From CAYSQW01 sp964433135 (GTDB lineage Bacteria > Acidobacteriota > Aminicenantia > Aminicenantales > Aminicenantaceae): a DNA stretch of 46,599 nucleotides. The position numbers were made by a program, and so were the translations under genes. Below are positions 33,472 through 41,947 of the stretch, in pieces. The first letter of the stretch is position 1. Each line of letters begins with the position of its first letter. A model generated the notes under the pieces. It worked only from the letters and a program-made list of their open reading frames with translations. It had not been told where the DNA came from and did not search any database. The stretch covers positions 1 to 46,599 of the forward strand of contig CAYSQW010000022.1 in the NCBI GenBank assembly GCA_964433135.1, read 5' to 3'.

Positions 33472-35847
33472 ATGAGGAAGTTTGTATTTTTGCTGCTGAT
33501 GTTTAGTCTTCCCTTGATCTTGTGCGGTCAAGAGATCCTGGAAAAGATCGAAATCGAGGGCAACGAGCGCGTGACGCGCGAGACTATCCTGTATTATATG
33601 TCCCTTCAGGAAGGCGATCCCTATAACGAGAATCTCATCAAGCAGGATTTCGGGGTGCTTTGGTCGACCGGTTTCTTTTCCAATATCGAGTTCAAGAAGA
33701 GCCGGGGAGAAAGGGGCCGGATCATAAAGATCGTTGTCGAAGAAAATCCTGTGATCAAGGAGATCGTTTACAAAACCGGGAAAAAGGTCAAGGAAGATGA
33801 TATCGTCGACAAATTGAAGGAAGAGAACATCAATCCTCTGCCCTATTCCTATTACAATCCTTATAGAATCCAACAGATCGAAGCGACGATAAAATCACTG
33901 CTGACCGAGAAGGGTCTTGCATCGGCCGTCATTAAAACCGACATCAACAAGAAAGGACAGAACGAAGTCGAAGTGATTTTCGACATCGACGAAGGTCCCA
34001 AGGTCAGGGTCGGCCAGATCGTATTCGAGGGACGTCCGCGCTTGCTCGAGAGCACTCTTCTCAATGCATTGAAGGAACATAAGATCCATGGTCCGATCTC
34101 TTGGATATCCGGAAAAGACCGTTTCAAACCCAACAAACTGACTGATGATATGGAGAGTCTCAAGGAGCGGTTTCATGAACACGGTTTCATGGAGGCCGTG
34201 ATCGGGGAGCCGCGTATCGAAGACATCACCAAGCGTACGATTTTCCTGAAAAAACAAACCATGAAGCGGATCGTGATCCCCGTTACCGCCGGATATAGAT
34301 ACCGTGTATCCGAAATCAATATTCAAGGAAGCAAAGTCTTTGCCGATCGGTATTTGCGTTCGCTGCTCAACAACAAGAAAGGCGAGATCTACAGCACGAA
34401 GAAGCGTAAAGAAACCATTGAAGACATGGGCGATGCGTACCGGAACTTCGGCTATCTATATGCTCAGATCATTCCGGTGGAGAATCTGGACCCCAAACGT
34501 AAGCTTGTTTCTCTGACCTACAATGTCTATGAAGGTGATGTCGCATACCTGAATCGGTTGGAGTTCAAGGGTAATACGTACACGCGCGACAAGGTTATTC
34601 GGCGAGAGATGCTCCTGCGGGAGGGCGACAGGTTCAGTTTGGCCCTGTTCAAGGACAGCGTGCTGCGATTGAAGCAGTTGGGCTTGGTTGAGCTGCAGGG
34701 CGAACCGGAAATCAAACCGAATCCTGAAGACCCTACGCAAATCGACGTCAATCTGGGACTCACCGAGCTGCAGCGAAACAACATACAGTTCACCGGAGGC
34801 TACAGCGGATACTACGGAGCGTTCATCGCGCTGACCTATGGAACCGTCAATTTCCTGGGCGCCGGAGAGAAACTTGATCTGACGTTTCAATACGGCAAGC
34901 GGATGAAGGTTTACAGCTTCGGCTTCACCGAACCCTATATCTTCGACCTTCCCATGAGCGTCGGGTTCAATATATATGACCGCTACATGGTATACCCCTA
35001 TCTATACAACCAGAAATCGCAGGGTGTCGATTTGAATTTCGGCGGAAGGATCAAAGGATATCTGAGAGGCAACCTCGTATACAGCTACCAGTACGTCACC
35101 CTCACGGAACCTGAAGAAGGGGATGAGACATATATCAACCCCTATTACGGCGGTTATGGAGGTTATGGCGGCTACGGCTATGGAGGCTATGGGGGCTATT
35201 CATCATACTATTCGCTGGGAATGTACGGGATGGGGAACTATCATATCAGCAGCATCTCTCCATCGATTTACCGCAATACGGTCGACAGCCCGCTCACTCC
35301 CTCGCGCGGTACCCTTTATATGGCATCCTGCAAGTTTGCGGGGGGGCCTCTGGGAGGAGATATCGATCTTATCAAACCCCGTTTCGAGTGGTCGTACTTC
35401 CAGCCCGTGGTTCTCAATCATTCGCTTGGATTCCATCTGGAATACTCATTCAATATCCGTCAGGGCGACCAGGATATTCCGTTTTGGGAAAGATTCTATC
35501 TGGGAGGCGAAATGTCGATCCGCGGATATGATATCTATACGATCGGTCCCCGGAGCCCGGAAGGCCGCAACCAAGGTGGAGAAAAATCCCTGGTTTTCAA
35601 TGCGGAATACATCATTCCGGTGGGAGGGCCGCTTTACACGATATTCTTCTTCGATGCCGGCAATGCTTATGCGCTCGATCAGAATCCCAGCCTGAACAAC
35701 ATCTTTACGAGCGCCGGTTTGGAACTTCGCGTTTTCATTCCGGCGATCCGGATTCCATTCCGATTGATTTTCGCCTATAATAATCGGAGGATTTACAGTG
35801 ACGATTCCAATTTCAACTTCCGATTTGCGGTTGGAACGACATTCTGA
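33472..35847 (+). CDS. bamA: Outer membrane protein assembly factor BamA
   Basis: A 791-residue Omp85 protein. Signal peptide (FVFLLLMFSLPLILCGQ), then five POTRA repeats (EKIEIEGNERVTRETIL first, later VRVGQIVFEG, VSEINIQGSKVF and YLNRLEFKGNTYTRDKVI), then the 16-strand barrel with the lid-loop motif (GGEMSIRGYDIYTIGPRS, matching VRGF) and a terminal Phe (RFAVGTTF). It folds and inserts barrel proteins such as the FadL-family and small barrel proteins here. Unusual: a glycine-tyrosine low-complexity insertion near residues 558-585 (YYGGYGGYGGYGYGGYGG) in a predicted extracellular loop. Next is skp, the usual neighbour. Confidence 0.96.
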   Translation: MRKFVFLLLMFSLPLILCGQEILEKIEIEGNERVTRETILYYMSLQEGDPYNENLIKQDFGVLWSTGFFSNIEFKKSRGERGRIIKIVVEENPVIKEIVYKTGKKVKEDDIVDKLKEENINPLPYSYYNPYRIQQIEATIKSLLTEKGLASAVIKTDINKKGQNEVEVIFDIDEGPKVRVGQIVFEGRPRLLESTLLNALKEHKIHGPISWISGKDRFKPNKLTDDMESLKERFHEHGFMEAVIGEPRIEDITKRTIFLKKQTMKRIVIPVTAGYRYRVSEINIQGSKVFADRYLRSLLNNKKGEIYSTKKRKETIEDMGDAYRNFGYLYAQIIPVENLDPKRKLVSLTYNVYEGDVAYLNRLEFKGNTYTRDKVIRREMLLREGDRFSLALFKDSVLRLKQLGLVELQGEPEIKPNPEDPTQIDVNLGLTELQRNNIQFTGGYSGYYGAFIALTYGTVNFLGAGEKLDLTFQYGKRMKVYSFGFTEPYIFDLPMSVGFNIYDRYMVYPYLYNQKSQGVDLNFGGRIKGYLRGNLVYSYQYVTLTEPEEGDETYINPYYGGYGGYGGYGYGGYGGYSSYYSLGMYGMGNYHISSISPSIYRNTVDSPLTPSRGTLYMASCKFAGGPLGGDIDLIKPRFEWSYFQPVVLNHSLGFHLEYSFNIRQGDQDIPFWERFYLGGEMSIRGYDIYTIGPRSPEGRNQGGEKSLVFNAEYIIPVGGPLYTIFFFDAGNAYALDQNPSLNNIFTSAGLELRVFIPAIRIPFRLIFAYNNRRIYSDDSNFNFRFAVGTTF

Positions 35848-35910
35848 TATAAAACACATTCGGATATATAAGAGACATCTGGATATTAAAATACATCATC
35901 TGTATCAAAA
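35844..35910. repeat. Degenerate tandem repeat between bamA and skp
   Basis: Four imperfect copies of a 17-21 base unit: CTGATATAAAACACATT (35844), CGGATATATAAGAGACAT (35861), CTGGATATTAAAATACAT plus CAT (35879) and a partial CTGTATCAAAATA (35900). The first copy contains the bamA stop codon and the last runs into the skp ribosome site. It is too short and degenerate for a mobile element; a slippage product or RNA-binding leader is possible. Confidence 0.6.
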
Positions 35911-35922
35911 TAGGAGGAAATG

Positions 35923-36456
35923 ATGAGAAGACGAACCAGTCAAATTCTTTTACTTGCACTTATGTTTACCTTTCTGTTCAACCTGGGCTATTCTCAGACC
36001 GCTTCGAAAATCGGTGTAGTAAATTCCCAAGAGGTTCTGGAAAAATCAGCTGAGGGCAAGAAGATCATGGCTCAACTGGAAGAAAGAAATAAAAAAAACC
36101 AGGACACGATCGCCAAGCTAGACAATGAAATCAATCAACTGCAATCCAAACTCAACACCCAGAGATTGACGCTGACGAATGAGGCCATGATGCAGTTGAA
36201 CTCCGATATCGAAAAGAAACAAACGGACCGGAAACGCATGGCGGAAGATACCTACCGTGAAATGCAGGAATTTACTCAGCGGCTGTTTCAGAAAATGCAG
36301 GGTGAACTTATTCCGATCATCGAGAAGGTCGGAAAGGATCGCGGCCTGGATTTGATCTTCGATTTATTGAAGAGCGGTACGATCTATTTCAGCCCCACCA
36401 TCGATTTGACTGCAGAAGTCATCAAAAGGTATGATGCCGCAAAAGCGCAAAAATAG
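35923..36456 (+). CDS. skp: Periplasmic chaperone Skp/OmpH family
   Basis: A 177-residue protein with a signal peptide (ILLLALMFTFLFNLGYSQ), then the OmpH fold: KIGVVNSQEVLEKSAEGKKIM and a long charged helical hairpin (residues about 45-140, ERNKKNQDTIAKLDNEINQL), ending with LDLIFDLLKSGTIYF and DLTAEVIKRYD. Skp trimers hold unfolded barrel proteins on their way to BamA. AGGAGG lies 5 bases before ATG 35923; ATG 35920 is too close. The gene end overlaps fabZ by 26 bases. Confidence 0.92.
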   Translation: MRRRTSQILLLALMFTFLFNLGYSQTASKIGVVNSQEVLEKSAEGKKIMAQLEERNKKNQDTIAKLDNEINQLQSKLNTQRLTLTNEAMMQLNSDIEKKQTDRKRMAEDTYREMQEFTQRLFQKMQGELIPIIEKVGKDRGLDLIFDLLKSGTIYFSPTIDLTAEVIKRYDAAKAQK

Positions 36457-36916
36457 CCCTGTAAGATTCGATATCGAAAAAATTCAGGGGATGTTGCCCC
36501 ACCGCTACCCCTTTCTGCTGGTGGACAGGGTTTTGTCTCTGGAGAAGGGGGAGTCGTGTGTCGCGCTGAAGAACGTTAGTTACAATGAACCTTATTTTCA
36601 AGGCCATTTCCCCACCATAAAGGTCATGCCCGGAGTGCTGATTACGGAAGCTTTGGCTCAGACCGGAGGTATTCTGCTTTACAACACGATCCCGGATCCG
36701 GACAAAAAGTTCGTGATGCTGAGCAAGTTGATTGATGTTAAATTTCGACGACCCGTCGTCCCGGGAGATCAGCTTCGGCTGGAAGTCAAAATGATCAAAT
36801 TGAAGAATCGCTTCTGTCAAATTCATGGAGAAGCGAGCGTGGATGGCGATATGGCGGCCGAGGGGGGCGTTATTGCTTCCCTGTTGGATATCGAGGATTT
36901 TCATGGAGAAGGATGA
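36431..36916 (+). CDS. fabZ: 3-hydroxyacyl-ACP dehydratase FabZ
   Basis: A 161-residue hot-dog-fold dehydratase. MLPHRYPFLLVDRV starts the fold; the catalytic His is in FQGHFPTIKVMPGVL and the catalytic Glu in ITEALAQTGG; DVKFRRPVVPGDQL follows. It supplies acyl chains for fatty acids and lipid A. It overlaps skp at its start and lpxA at its end, consistent with a tightly packed operon. Confidence 0.97.
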   Translation: MMPQKRKNSPVRFDIEKIQGMLPHRYPFLLVDRVLSLEKGESCVALKNVSYNEPYFQGHFPTIKVMPGVLITEALAQTGGILLYNTIPDPDKKFVMLSKLIDVKFRRPVVPGDQLRLEVKMIKLKNRFCQIHGEASVDGDMAAEGGVIASLLDIEDFHGEG

Positions 36917-37727
36917 GGTCCGGATCCATGCCTCCGCATCGGTTCATCCTAAGGCGGAACTGGATTCTGGAGTTTTTATCGGTCCGGGCGTTGTCGTCGG
37001 AGAGCATGTCAGAATAGGGCGTGGTTCACGGCTGGAAGCGCATGTGAACCTGGATGGGTGGACCGAGATCGGCGCGGAGTGCCGGTTCTCTCCATTCTCC
37101 TCCATTGGAACGGAACCTCAGGATCTTTCTTACAGCGGAGAAGAAACTCGTGTCGTGATCGGTGATCGTAATGTGTTTCGCGAATATATCACTGTAAATC
37201 GGGGAACGGTCAAGGGGGGCGGGATAACGCGCATCGGCAATGAAAATTATTTTATGGCCTATGCGCATATCGGTCATGACTGCATGGTGGGAAACGAAGT
37301 CATCTTGACCAATGCCGCCACCCTTGGGGGACACGTCACGGTCGGCGATTTCTGCTACTTGAGCGCCATGACGGGAGTTCATCAGTTCTGTCGGATCGGC
37401 CGCTACTCTTTTATCGGAGGATTCTCGGTTATTACTCAGGACGTGATCCCTTTCAGCAAATGGGCCGGCCTCAGACCTCCGCAGCTTTTCGGCCTGAATG
37501 CGGTCGGGCTGCGCCGGAGGGGATTCAGCCGGGAACGGATCAAAGACCTCAACGCGATGTTCAAGATCATTTTTCACTCGGATCTGAATACCACACAAGC
37601 TCTGGAGCGGATAAAAAAAGAGTTTTCACCCGGTGAGGATCGTGATGAGATTATTGATTTCATGTCGTCTTCCCGAAGAGGATTCCACAAAAAGGCCGGG
37701 CAGGAATGGCGGGACGACTCGGAATAA
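36903..37727 (+). CDS. lpxA: Acyl-ACP--UDP-sugar O/N-acyltransferase LpxA
   Basis: A 274-residue left-handed beta-helix acyltransferase, the first step of lipid A synthesis. Hexapeptide repeats (GVFIGPGVVVGEHVRIG) run through residue 190; the catalytic His125 lies in YAHIGHDCMVGN, the same number as in E. coli. The C-terminal helices include LNAVGLRRRGFSRE. The ATG at 36903 lies inside the 3' end of fabZ; an upstream in-frame extension would be inside fabZ and is rejected. With a Gfo/Idh gene two genes downstream, the acceptor might be UDP-GlcNAc3N rather than UDP-GlcNAc. Confidence 0.96.
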   Translation: MEKDEVRIHASASVHPKAELDSGVFIGPGVVVGEHVRIGRGSRLEAHVNLDGWTEIGAECRFSPFSSIGTEPQDLSYSGEETRVVIGDRNVFREYITVNRGTVKGGGITRIGNENYFMAYAHIGHDCMVGNEVILTNAATLGGHVTVGDFCYLSAMTGVHQFCRIGRYSFIGGFSVITQDVIPFSKWAGLRPPQLFGLNAVGLRRRGFSRERIKDLNAMFKIIFHSDLNTTQALERIKKEFSPGEDRDEIIDFMSSSRRGFHKKAGQEWRDDSE

Positions 37728-38515
37728 TCGCCGGATCCGGTGACTTTCCCATACATGTTCTCAAGGAAGCTAAAAAACAGGATTATTTTTGCGCCCTGAT
37801 CGCAATTGATGAGGACTATCCGGTTGAATGGAGCGGGATCGCGGATGTCGCCTTCCATGTCGAACTCAGCAAGATTACGGAGATGATCGCCTTCCTTCGA
37901 ACCCACCGAATCGACCAGGTCATTATGGCGGGGAAAATCGATCCGAGGCGAGGGCTTGAAGAGATCCGGCAGAGTCCGCTCTTGATGAAGCTGACGGCCG
38001 GACTCAGAGATCGGCGTCCCGCCGGGCTGATCGCCATGGCCGTCGAATACTTCGAGAAGCAAGGAATCAAAGTCATCGATCCCTCGTTTTTCATCTCCGA
38101 GCTCATGTGTGGGCCGGGCGTGCTGACCGGGGGCGAAGTTCCGGCCGAAATTCGAGACGAGATCGAGTTCGGCTGGCCGATCGCCCGTGCCGCGGCGGAT
38201 CTGGATATCGGGCAGACCTTGATCGTTAAGGATAAAAAGGTCGTGGCGGTGGAGGGGCTTGAAGGTACGGATGAGACGATTCGCCGGGGAGGACGTTTGG
38301 CGGGGAGTGGGATTGTTGCGATCAAATTATGCCGTTCCCGTCAGGACACGCGCATCGACCTTCCGGCCGTTGGGGCGGATACCGTTAAAAGCCTGATTGA
38401 CGCAGGCGGCGGGACGCTTTGTTTCGAATCCCGGAAGATGCCGTTTTTCCAGCGGGAAGAAGCCCTGAGATTGGCGGATGCTCATGGAATCGTGATTGTC
38501 TCTCATGAAGCATAG
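37706..38515 (+). CDS. lpxI: UDP-2,3-diacylglucosamine diphosphatase LpxI
   Basis: A 269-residue LpxI (former DUF1009), the non-homologous substitute for LpxH that yields lipid X. It begins LGIIAGSGDFPIHVLKEAK, has MAGKIDPRRGL near residue 70 and the C-terminal domain with VVAVEGLEGTDETIRRGG and FESRKMPFFQREE, all typical. The start overlaps the lpxA end by 22 bases. No LpxB gene follows in this window. Confidence 0.93.
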   Translation: MAGRLGIIAGSGDFPIHVLKEAKKQDYFCALIAIDEDYPVEWSGIADVAFHVELSKITEMIAFLRTHRIDQVIMAGKIDPRRGLEEIRQSPLLMKLTAGLRDRRPAGLIAMAVEYFEKQGIKVIDPSFFISELMCGPGVLTGGEVPAEIRDEIEFGWPIARAAADLDIGQTLIVKDKKVVAVEGLEGTDETIRRGGRLAGSGIVAIKLCRSRQDTRIDLPAVGADTVKSLIDAGGGTLCFESRKMPFFQREEALRLADAHGIVIVSHEA

Positions 38516-38581
38516 AGAGGAAAAGGGAGTCAAGGTGGATTCCGAAGAAGGATAGAGACAAGTTATCGACGAGGTGTTCAT

Positions 38582-39496
38582 ATGGATAAAGTGAAGATCG
38601 GGATTATTGGTGTCGGATATCTGGGAACCCAGCACGCGCGCATCCTTTCTTATCTGGAAGACGCTGAATTGAAAGGGGTCGCTGATATCGATTTTAAAAA
38701 AGCCATGCAGATCGGAAATCGACACGGTGTAGGCTATTATGAAGATTTCAGGGAAATGATTGATGAAATCGATGCCGGGATCGTAGCGACCCCGACTTCG
38801 GATCATTTCTCCATAACCATGAGTCTGCTGGAGGCGGGAAAATCCGTCCTGGTCGAAAAACCGATTACGGAAACCGTCGAGCAGGGGGAGAAACTGGTTG
38901 AGGCTGCAGAAAAAAGCGGTGCCATATTACAAGTGGGACACCTGGAGCGATTTAATCCCGCCGTAGAAGCCATTGCCAATCTTATTTCCGAACCGAAATT
39001 TATCGAGGTGCAGCGATTGGGCTCTTTTTCCGCACGATCTCTGGATATCGACGTGGTTTTGGATCTTATGATTCACGACCTGGACATCATTCTGTCGCTG
39101 ATACGCGATGAAGTAGATGTTGTCCGCTGTTCGGGAATCCATGTGCTTTCTGACAAGACCGACATCGCCAATGCCCGGTTGGAATTCAAGTCGGGCTGCG
39201 TGGCTACGCTGACGGCTTCCCGTGTTCACCAGGGAAAGGTGCGAAAGCTGCGCATCTTTGAGCCTACCGCTTATTATTCCATCGATTATATTGACCAGGA
39301 AGTCAAGGTCTTTCCCTTGAACGGCCGGCAAACGGACATCAAAACAATTAAGATAAAAAAGGAAGAGCCGCTGAAGAAGGAACTCCAGAACTTCACCCGC
39401 TGCATTCGGGATCATAAGAAACGCAAGGTTACCGGGGAGGAAGGTCTGAAGGCGCTTAAGTTGGCATATAAGCTGCTGGATGAATCCGGTCTTTAA
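38582..39496 (+). CDS. Gfo/Idh/MocA-family oxidoreductase, GnnA-like by context
   Basis: A 304-residue NAD(P)-dependent oxidoreductase. Rossmann motif GIIGVGYLGTQHARIL at the N terminus; the EKP motif of the family (VLVEKPITETV) near residue 97; a C-terminal alpha/beta domain with VLDLMIHDLDIIL containing the catalytic-region histidine. In some bacteria (for example Leptospira and Acidithiobacillus) GnnA of this family, placed among lpx genes, oxidises UDP-GlcNAc on the way to UDP-GlcNAc3N for amide-linked lipid A. Here it follows lpxI, but the partner aminotransferase GnnB is not adjacent, so the assignment is inference. GAGG lies upstream of ATG 38582. Confidence 0.85.
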   Translation: MDKVKIGIIGVGYLGTQHARILSYLEDAELKGVADIDFKKAMQIGNRHGVGYYEDFREMIDEIDAGIVATPTSDHFSITMSLLEAGKSVLVEKPITETVEQGEKLVEAAEKSGAILQVGHLERFNPAVEAIANLISEPKFIEVQRLGSFSARSLDIDVVLDLMIHDLDIILSLIRDEVDVVRCSGIHVLSDKTDIANARLEFKSGCVATLTASRVHQGKVRKLRIFEPTAYYSIDYIDQEVKVFPLNGRQTDIKTIKIKKEEPLKKELQNFTRCIRDHKKRKVTGEEGLKALKLAYKLLDESGL

Positions 39497-39514
39497 GGCT
39501 AAGAAGTCGCGCCA

Positions 39515-40963
39515 TCACCGGACGACTTTTATGCGGCTTCCTTTCACGGGAACTTGATCCAATTCCATCCCGTTCATGATGGCGAATCCGGGCCAGGCGT
39601 CTTCCTTCCGCTTTTCTCCCCGAAAAATAGCCTGTAGATCTTTCCGGCCGTCGGCACGAATCAACCTGATACGTTGAGGCTGCCGGTTCAAATATTTCGG
39701 ATCCTTGAGGGGGCGAAAAGAATGGACCAGGGAATGGAACCGGGACGCATAGAAATCGTAGTTTTGAGTCGTACTCAGCGTGGTGAATGTATAAAAATAG
39801 TCTCCGTATCGGATGAACGACATTTGAGTGCGCAGGTTTTCCTGCTCGCTCTGTTCGATTTCGAGCAGCTGCTGGTATGATGTCAGGCCGTTGATGCGAA
39901 GATCCTTTTCATCGATGAGCCGGGCTCCTTCGAGCTGAGCCATTTTCTTTTGTGCGAAATCCCGGAGTTCGCCTGAACTCTGTTCGGCTTGAAAAATTGC
40001 GGCGGCCTTCCCGTCTTTGGTGGCGAGGATGACCTGGGAGGGCGTGTTCTTAAGCTCCCAGTCCAGGGGAAGGACGAACGTGAAACGAAGCGTTGGATGG
40101 TAGAAAGCCTGATTCTCTACATATCCCTGACGGGGATCGGACCCGTATACCAGATTTTCAATCCGGTTCAAATAGGCGTCGCGGGCAACGACCAGCTGCT
40201 TATCTTGGGCCGTGAGCATGGCTTGTGTATTCCGGATGCGCTCGCTGGTGAGAGGGTGGGTTGAGAGAAAACCGGGTAAGTTATGGCCTTCCGACAGATC
40301 GCCCATTTTCTGAAGGCCGTGAAAAAAACCGATCATTTCACCCGGGTCGTATCCGCCGCCCCGGGAATACTCAACTCCGAGGGCGTCGGCCTGTCGTTCG
40401 TCATCGCGGCTGAATTTCAAGAAAAGAAGCTGAACGCCGATACCCGCGGCTCCGGAAATTTTCGAAAACGTCTCGCTGAGGGCGGAGCCTACCGCCAATC
40501 CGAGCTGAACCATCATCAACTGGCTCAGCTTGCGCACACTGTGGCGGGCGTTGACGTGTCCCAACTCGTGACCCAGCACCACGGCCAATTCGGCTTCGGT
40601 TTTCATCAAAGCCAGGATTCCGCGCGTGACGTAAATATAGCCTCCCGGTACGGCGAATGCGTTGATCACCGGGGTGTCCAGAACCGCGAAATGATAGGTC
40701 AGCTGGGGGCGATGAGAATAAGGTGTAAGACGCATGCCTACGCTTTCGACGTAAGCTTGGAGCCGCGGGTCGTTGTAGACGCCGTACTGCTGTTTGATTT
40801 CCGCGTCGGTCTTTTCCCCCATGGCGATCTCGGCCTGTTCGGATATCAGGCTGATCTCTTTCCTTCCCGTAACAGGATTGACGGCACAGGATAACGATAA
40901 AATGAATAACAGGAGAACGGCGGCCGCGGCTGATCTCGGTTTTTTTCGGGCCGGCTGAATCAC
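39515..40963 (-). CDS. M48-family metalloprotease, BepA-like, exported
   Basis: A 482-residue zinc protease. An N-terminal hydrophobic segment ends at LSLSCAVNPVTGRKE; the Cys suggests a lipoprotein although the lipobox is imperfect. The zinc motif is VVLGHELGHVNARHS near residue 135, with the third ligand in DDERQADALGVEYS. The C-terminal 200 residues are a beta-rich domain in place of the BepA TPR. BepA-type enzymes clear misassembled outer membrane proteins such as LptD or Bam substrates, fitting this envelope neighbourhood. It has a GTG start with AAAGGAG 7 bases upstream. It is followed, reading backwards, by the LolA-like gene upstream on the same strand (gap 24 bp). Confidence 0.9.
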   Translation of the reverse strand: MIQPARKKPRSAAAAVLLLFILSLSCAVNPVTGRKEISLISEQAEIAMGEKTDAEIKQQYGVYNDPRLQAYVESVGMRLTPYSHRPQLTYHFAVLDTPVINAFAVPGGYIYVTRGILALMKTEAELAVVLGHELGHVNARHSVRKLSQLMMVQLGLAVGSALSETFSKISGAAGIGVQLLFLKFSRDDERQADALGVEYSRGGGYDPGEMIGFFHGLQKMGDLSEGHNLPGFLSTHPLTSERIRNTQAMLTAQDKQLVVARDAYLNRIENLVYGSDPRQGYVENQAFYHPTLRFTFVLPLDWELKNTPSQVILATKDGKAAAIFQAEQSSGELRDFAQKKMAQLEGARLIDEKDLRINGLTSYQQLLEIEQSEQENLRTQMSFIRYGDYFYTFTTLSTTQNYDFYASRFHSLVHSFRPLKDPKYLNRQPQRIRLIRADGRKDLQAIFRGEKRKEDAWPGFAIMNGMELDQVPVKGSRIKVVR

Positions 40964-40987
40964 TGGGATCTCCTTTATCCGCGGACG

Positions 40988-41719
40988 CTATTTCATCTGA
41001 AAAATCGTGTCTTCCAATCCGGTGTTGAAGCTGACATCGGTGACGACCAGGGACATGAACTCAACTCCGTCCTGAAAGGTGGTCAACTGATGAGCTACGG
41101 TCCGGCCTTCGACCTCTTGGTAGTCGCTCATGACGCTTTCCGTATCCACTTCAACTCCCATCTGATTGACCGTGAGTCCCTTGCTCTTGTGGATCAAATA
41201 GGTGTCGGGATCGATATAGTGCGTCGCTTGATAGCCATCCTTGAAGGTCTGTACCAAAACCAGGTAGTTTTTACCTTCGATCGCCTCCTCGCCTTTTACG
41301 GTATACGTGATGCCGTATTTTTCAGGATTGAGCAACGCGTCGTTGCCCAGAGCATTGCGGGCCATATCCTTGCCTGTTCTCTCATCCATCTCCTGGGCGT
41401 ATCCGCTTTGCGGGTCGATCATCCATGCTGTTTCACCGTCATAGGCCTGGGTGATGATCATCCCCATCACTTCGATGTCCATGCGCATTTTGTCGGGTTC
41501 TTTCTGATTCATGGTGAGCGTGCCGTCAAGTCCCATCTGGGGAAGCTGGATCGATCCGCTCAGGGTCATGTCGGTCGTTTTCGAGAGGATCTTTTTTCCT
41601 CCCTGGGCCTTGATCATTTTTGCCAGGACCTTTTCCGCCGTTTGGGCCAGGGCCGGTGAACTCAGCCCGGCGATAATCAGAAAAACCGCCGTCACGAGAG
41701 TACAGGATTTTTTAGTCAT
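40988..41719 (-). CDS. LolA/LolB-like periplasmic lipoprotein-sorting protein
   Basis: A 243-residue exported protein: signal peptide ending SSPALAQ, then a helix (AEKVLAKMIKAQGGKKIL) and the half-barrel pattern of the LolA/LppX superfamily (MTLSGSIQLPQMGLDGTL, MRMDIEVMGMIITQAYDGETAWMI, later YIDPDTYLIHKSKG). The family carries lipidated proteins or lipids; some members are unrelated to Lol sorting. ATG 41719 is chosen for its AGGAGG; the longer start at 41737 is rejected. It is probably co-transcribed with the M48 protease from the promoter at 41740-41768. Confidence 0.82.
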   Translation of the reverse strand: MTKKSCTLVTAVFLIIAGLSSPALAQTAEKVLAKMIKAQGGKKILSKTTDMTLSGSIQLPQMGLDGTLTMNQKEPDKMRMDIEVMGMIITQAYDGETAWMIDPQSGYAQEMDERTGKDMARNALGNDALLNPEKYGITYTVKGEEAIEGKNYLVLVQTFKDGYQATHYIDPDTYLIHKSKGLTVNQMGVEVDTESVMSDYQEVEGRTVAHQLTTFQDGVEFMSLVVTDVSFNTGLEDTIFQMK

Positions 41720-41739
41720 GATAATCCTCCTTTTCATCT

Positions 41740-41768
41740 ATTGTAGACTGTTTTTTCCTTAAGGTCTA
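41740..41768 (-). promoter_or_regulatory. Sigma-70-type promoter of the LolA-like/M48 operon
   Basis: On the minus strand TAGACC (41768-41763), a 17-base spacer and TACAAT (41745-41740). It precedes the AGGAGG ribosome site of the LolA-like gene by about 10 bases. Confidence 0.45.
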
Positions 41769-41947
41769 TCTCGGGAGAATCTTTGAGGAGAGTAAAGCTC
41801 CGGCGGGGGAGGGCCCGGTGACGAAATTTTCCCGGGAACCGGTTTCCTCTGAGGAGGGAGTTTGACATTTTGAATTTTTTGTGGTTTGTGTAAATTTCTC
41901 CCGGCCCGAGTGAGGGCGTAAGGATGATGATGTAGGAGAGAAATACA

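Noticed and set aside
35143..35226. CRISPR or minisatellite in bamA
   Set aside because: The repeat is in frame, codes for a Gly/Tyr tract and has no spacers, so it is part of the protein.
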